Origin: Cokeromyces recurvatus
Lineage: Eukaryota; Mucoromycota; Mucoromycetes; Mucorales; Mucoraceae
Assembly (NCBI RefSeq): GCF_025118155.1
Contig: NW_026251394.1
Coordinates: forward strand, 1-64,000
Length of the DNA stretch: 64,000 nucleotides
Direction of reading: 5' to 3'
Every line of letters starts with the position of its first letter. Position 1 is the stretch's first letter. The notes under the pieces were generated by a model, which ran no database searches, was not told where the DNA came from, and worked only from the letters and a program-made list of their open reading frames with translations. Of this stretch, positions 62,715-64,000 are shown piece after piece. Position numbers and translations under genes: made by a program.

Positions 62715-64000
62715 ATGATGACAGAAGCTGCAAATACCACTACAGAAGAATCCACTCAACAACAACAACAACAACAACAACAAGAAGAATATCAAGATCG
62801 TTTCCTTGAAGGTTCTCAGCGTGTTGTCCCTTACGATCTTTTAGAAGCGCGTGGAAATGCGGATAAGGTCAACGATCCTGATGCACTCATTTATAAACAG
62901 GCTAAAGACCTTTTCCGTAAAGGTTATGAGCTTTGTATGACTATTCCTCGCTCCCTTGATGATGATGTACTTGAAAAGTATGAAGATGATATTAAAGAGG
63001 CCTCTGAAACAATGGTTGAAGCTTGGTTAATGGATGATAATGCTGCTCCTATGTCTGAACGTATCTTAATTCTCGGTCAACAATATGAAAAGGTCTTGTT
63101 AAAAAATATCCCTGAAGAGCAAAAGGAGGGCTTTTTTGTAAGGGATAGTTTATTATTTTCTGCTTGGATTTTATTAGTAGGTAGACAATTTAAGCATTGG
63201 TAAGTAAAGGATTTATTAGGTCATATATATCCACATGCTTTAACATTTATACATAGTGTTACTACATTGACACTGGCTATTGATACTTATCCTGACCTTC
63301 CTGCACGTGTCTTTTTCCTTCGTGCCTCATGTTATCTTTCTTTAGGAAAACTTAGGTATGTGTTCTATTCATAAGTATTTGTGCATGTGAGTGTGAGTGT
63401 GAGTGTGAATATATATATTTGTATATATATATATGTGTGTGTGTATTTTACGTATACATATGTTATGCATGTGTACAATTAAATCGTTCGTTGGCAAAAA
63501 AAAAAAAAAAAAAAAAAAATTACTACAAATTTCCTTTGTATGGCATAAATTCTTATACATATTTTGTTATAGACTTGGTATTAAGGATTTGGAAAAGGCA
63601 TTAGAAAAAGACCCTAAATCTGCTGTTATTCATTTCGTCCTTGGTTCTGTCTATCTTTCTATGGACAATGAACGTGAAAATGCCATTAAACAATACAAAC
63701 TCTTCTTACAACAGGGTTGTCCCAATACGATTGACTATGTTCATGCCCTTTATGCCCTTTCATTATTACTTCACTCTCATAAAAAACGCAAATCAGAAGC
63801 TGCTGATTATTACAAACGAGCCAAGGAATCTGAAAAGAAATTTGAGGAACTTTATGGCACTCATACCGGCCTTAGCGAGACTAAGCGAGATGCCATTTTG
63901 GCTTTTGAAGAACGTAACGAAGCTGAACGTCTCATTGCACTTTACACACCTACTAAAAACAAATTACTACAACAAGAAAAGATCCAAAAATTAATTGAAT
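62715..64000 (+). CDS. TPR-like protein, 3' end beyond the window
   Basis: Exons 62715-63199, 63257-63355 and 63573-64000 (cut at the right edge) give about 337 residues so far. After a Gln run (about 15-23) the sequence is helical. Tetratricopeptide-like repeats are visible in ARVFFLRASCYLSLGKLRLG, IKDLEKALEKDPKSAVIHFV and YVHALYALSLLLHSHKKRKS. An earlier helical half contains DLFRKGYELCMTIPRS. I do not recognise the specific family. Intron 2 (63356-63572) contains GT repeats and an A-run. Confidence 0.75.

Noticed and set aside
63369..63560. Coding potential in the GT-repeat section of the last gene
   Set aside because: It lies inside an intron (63356-63572) with good GTATGT and TTATAG sites; the frame is microsatellite translation.

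Overview
This window looks like nuclear DNA from an early-diverging fungus, most likely Mucoromycota/Mucorales. It is very A+T-rich. Genes are split by short GT-AG introns (about 40-120 nt) that often carry a CTAAC/CTGAC-type branch site and a T-tract. Fungal markers include a velvet-domain regulator, a Skt5/Chs4-like chitin synthase activator, a bacterial-type thioredoxin reductase with CAVC, a Kha1-type K+/H+ antiporter and the NF-Y subunit Hap3. An eL28 gene, lost from budding yeast, and decayed mobile elements also fit this lineage. The exon joins given here were made by hand from splice consensus, reading phase and protein continuity; no transcript evidence was available.

Layout. 1-15.9 kb: C-terminal part of a low-complexity protein; TFIIA large subunit (TOA1); a probable complex I accessory subunit divergent from HAP3; a relic-bearing gap; KHA1; TRR1; the Skt5-like Sel1-repeat protein. 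15.9-21 kb: an atypical GATA-like zinc-finger gene followed by a 3.7 kb gap without recognisable genes. 20.9-35 kb: velvet factor, cytosolic threonyl-tRNA synthetase, a decayed non-LTR retrotransposon tail, an orphan basic protein, a DinB-like protein, glucosidase II alpha, ribosomal protein uL13 and an orphan acidic protein. 35.8-38.6 kb: a mobile-element island with a broken Tc1/mariner-type transposase and, beside it, a disrupted gene whose C-terminal half looks like a serine-recombinase (resolvase) fold. 39.4-48.5 kb: CTP synthase, an AFG2B-like double-AAA ATPase, the RQC-trigger factor Rqt4/TRIP4, proteasome subunit Rpn10 with three ubiquitin-interacting motifs, a small mitochondrial membrane protein and eL28. 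48.5-50.9 kb: decayed sequence including a possible TnpB/Fanzor-like zinc-ribbon relic. 50.9-64 kb: a mitochondrial RRM protein, PAN3 (13 exons, one of 22 nt), ORC5, ubiquitin-eL40, Ran, TYW3, PIH1 and the start of a TPR-like protein.

Most genes are unlinked housekeeping genes and do not form a cluster. There is a loose theme of translation and protein quality control: ThrRS, uL13, eL28, eL40, Rqt4, Tyw3, Pih1, Pan3 and Rpn10. The best candidates for something new are the serine-recombinase-like gene beside the transposase, the zinc-finger protein with an enlarged GATA-like loop, and the unusual number of dA:dT homopolymers of 40-57 bp at promoters, 3' splice sites and element borders. I found no tRNA, rRNA or CRISPR array.
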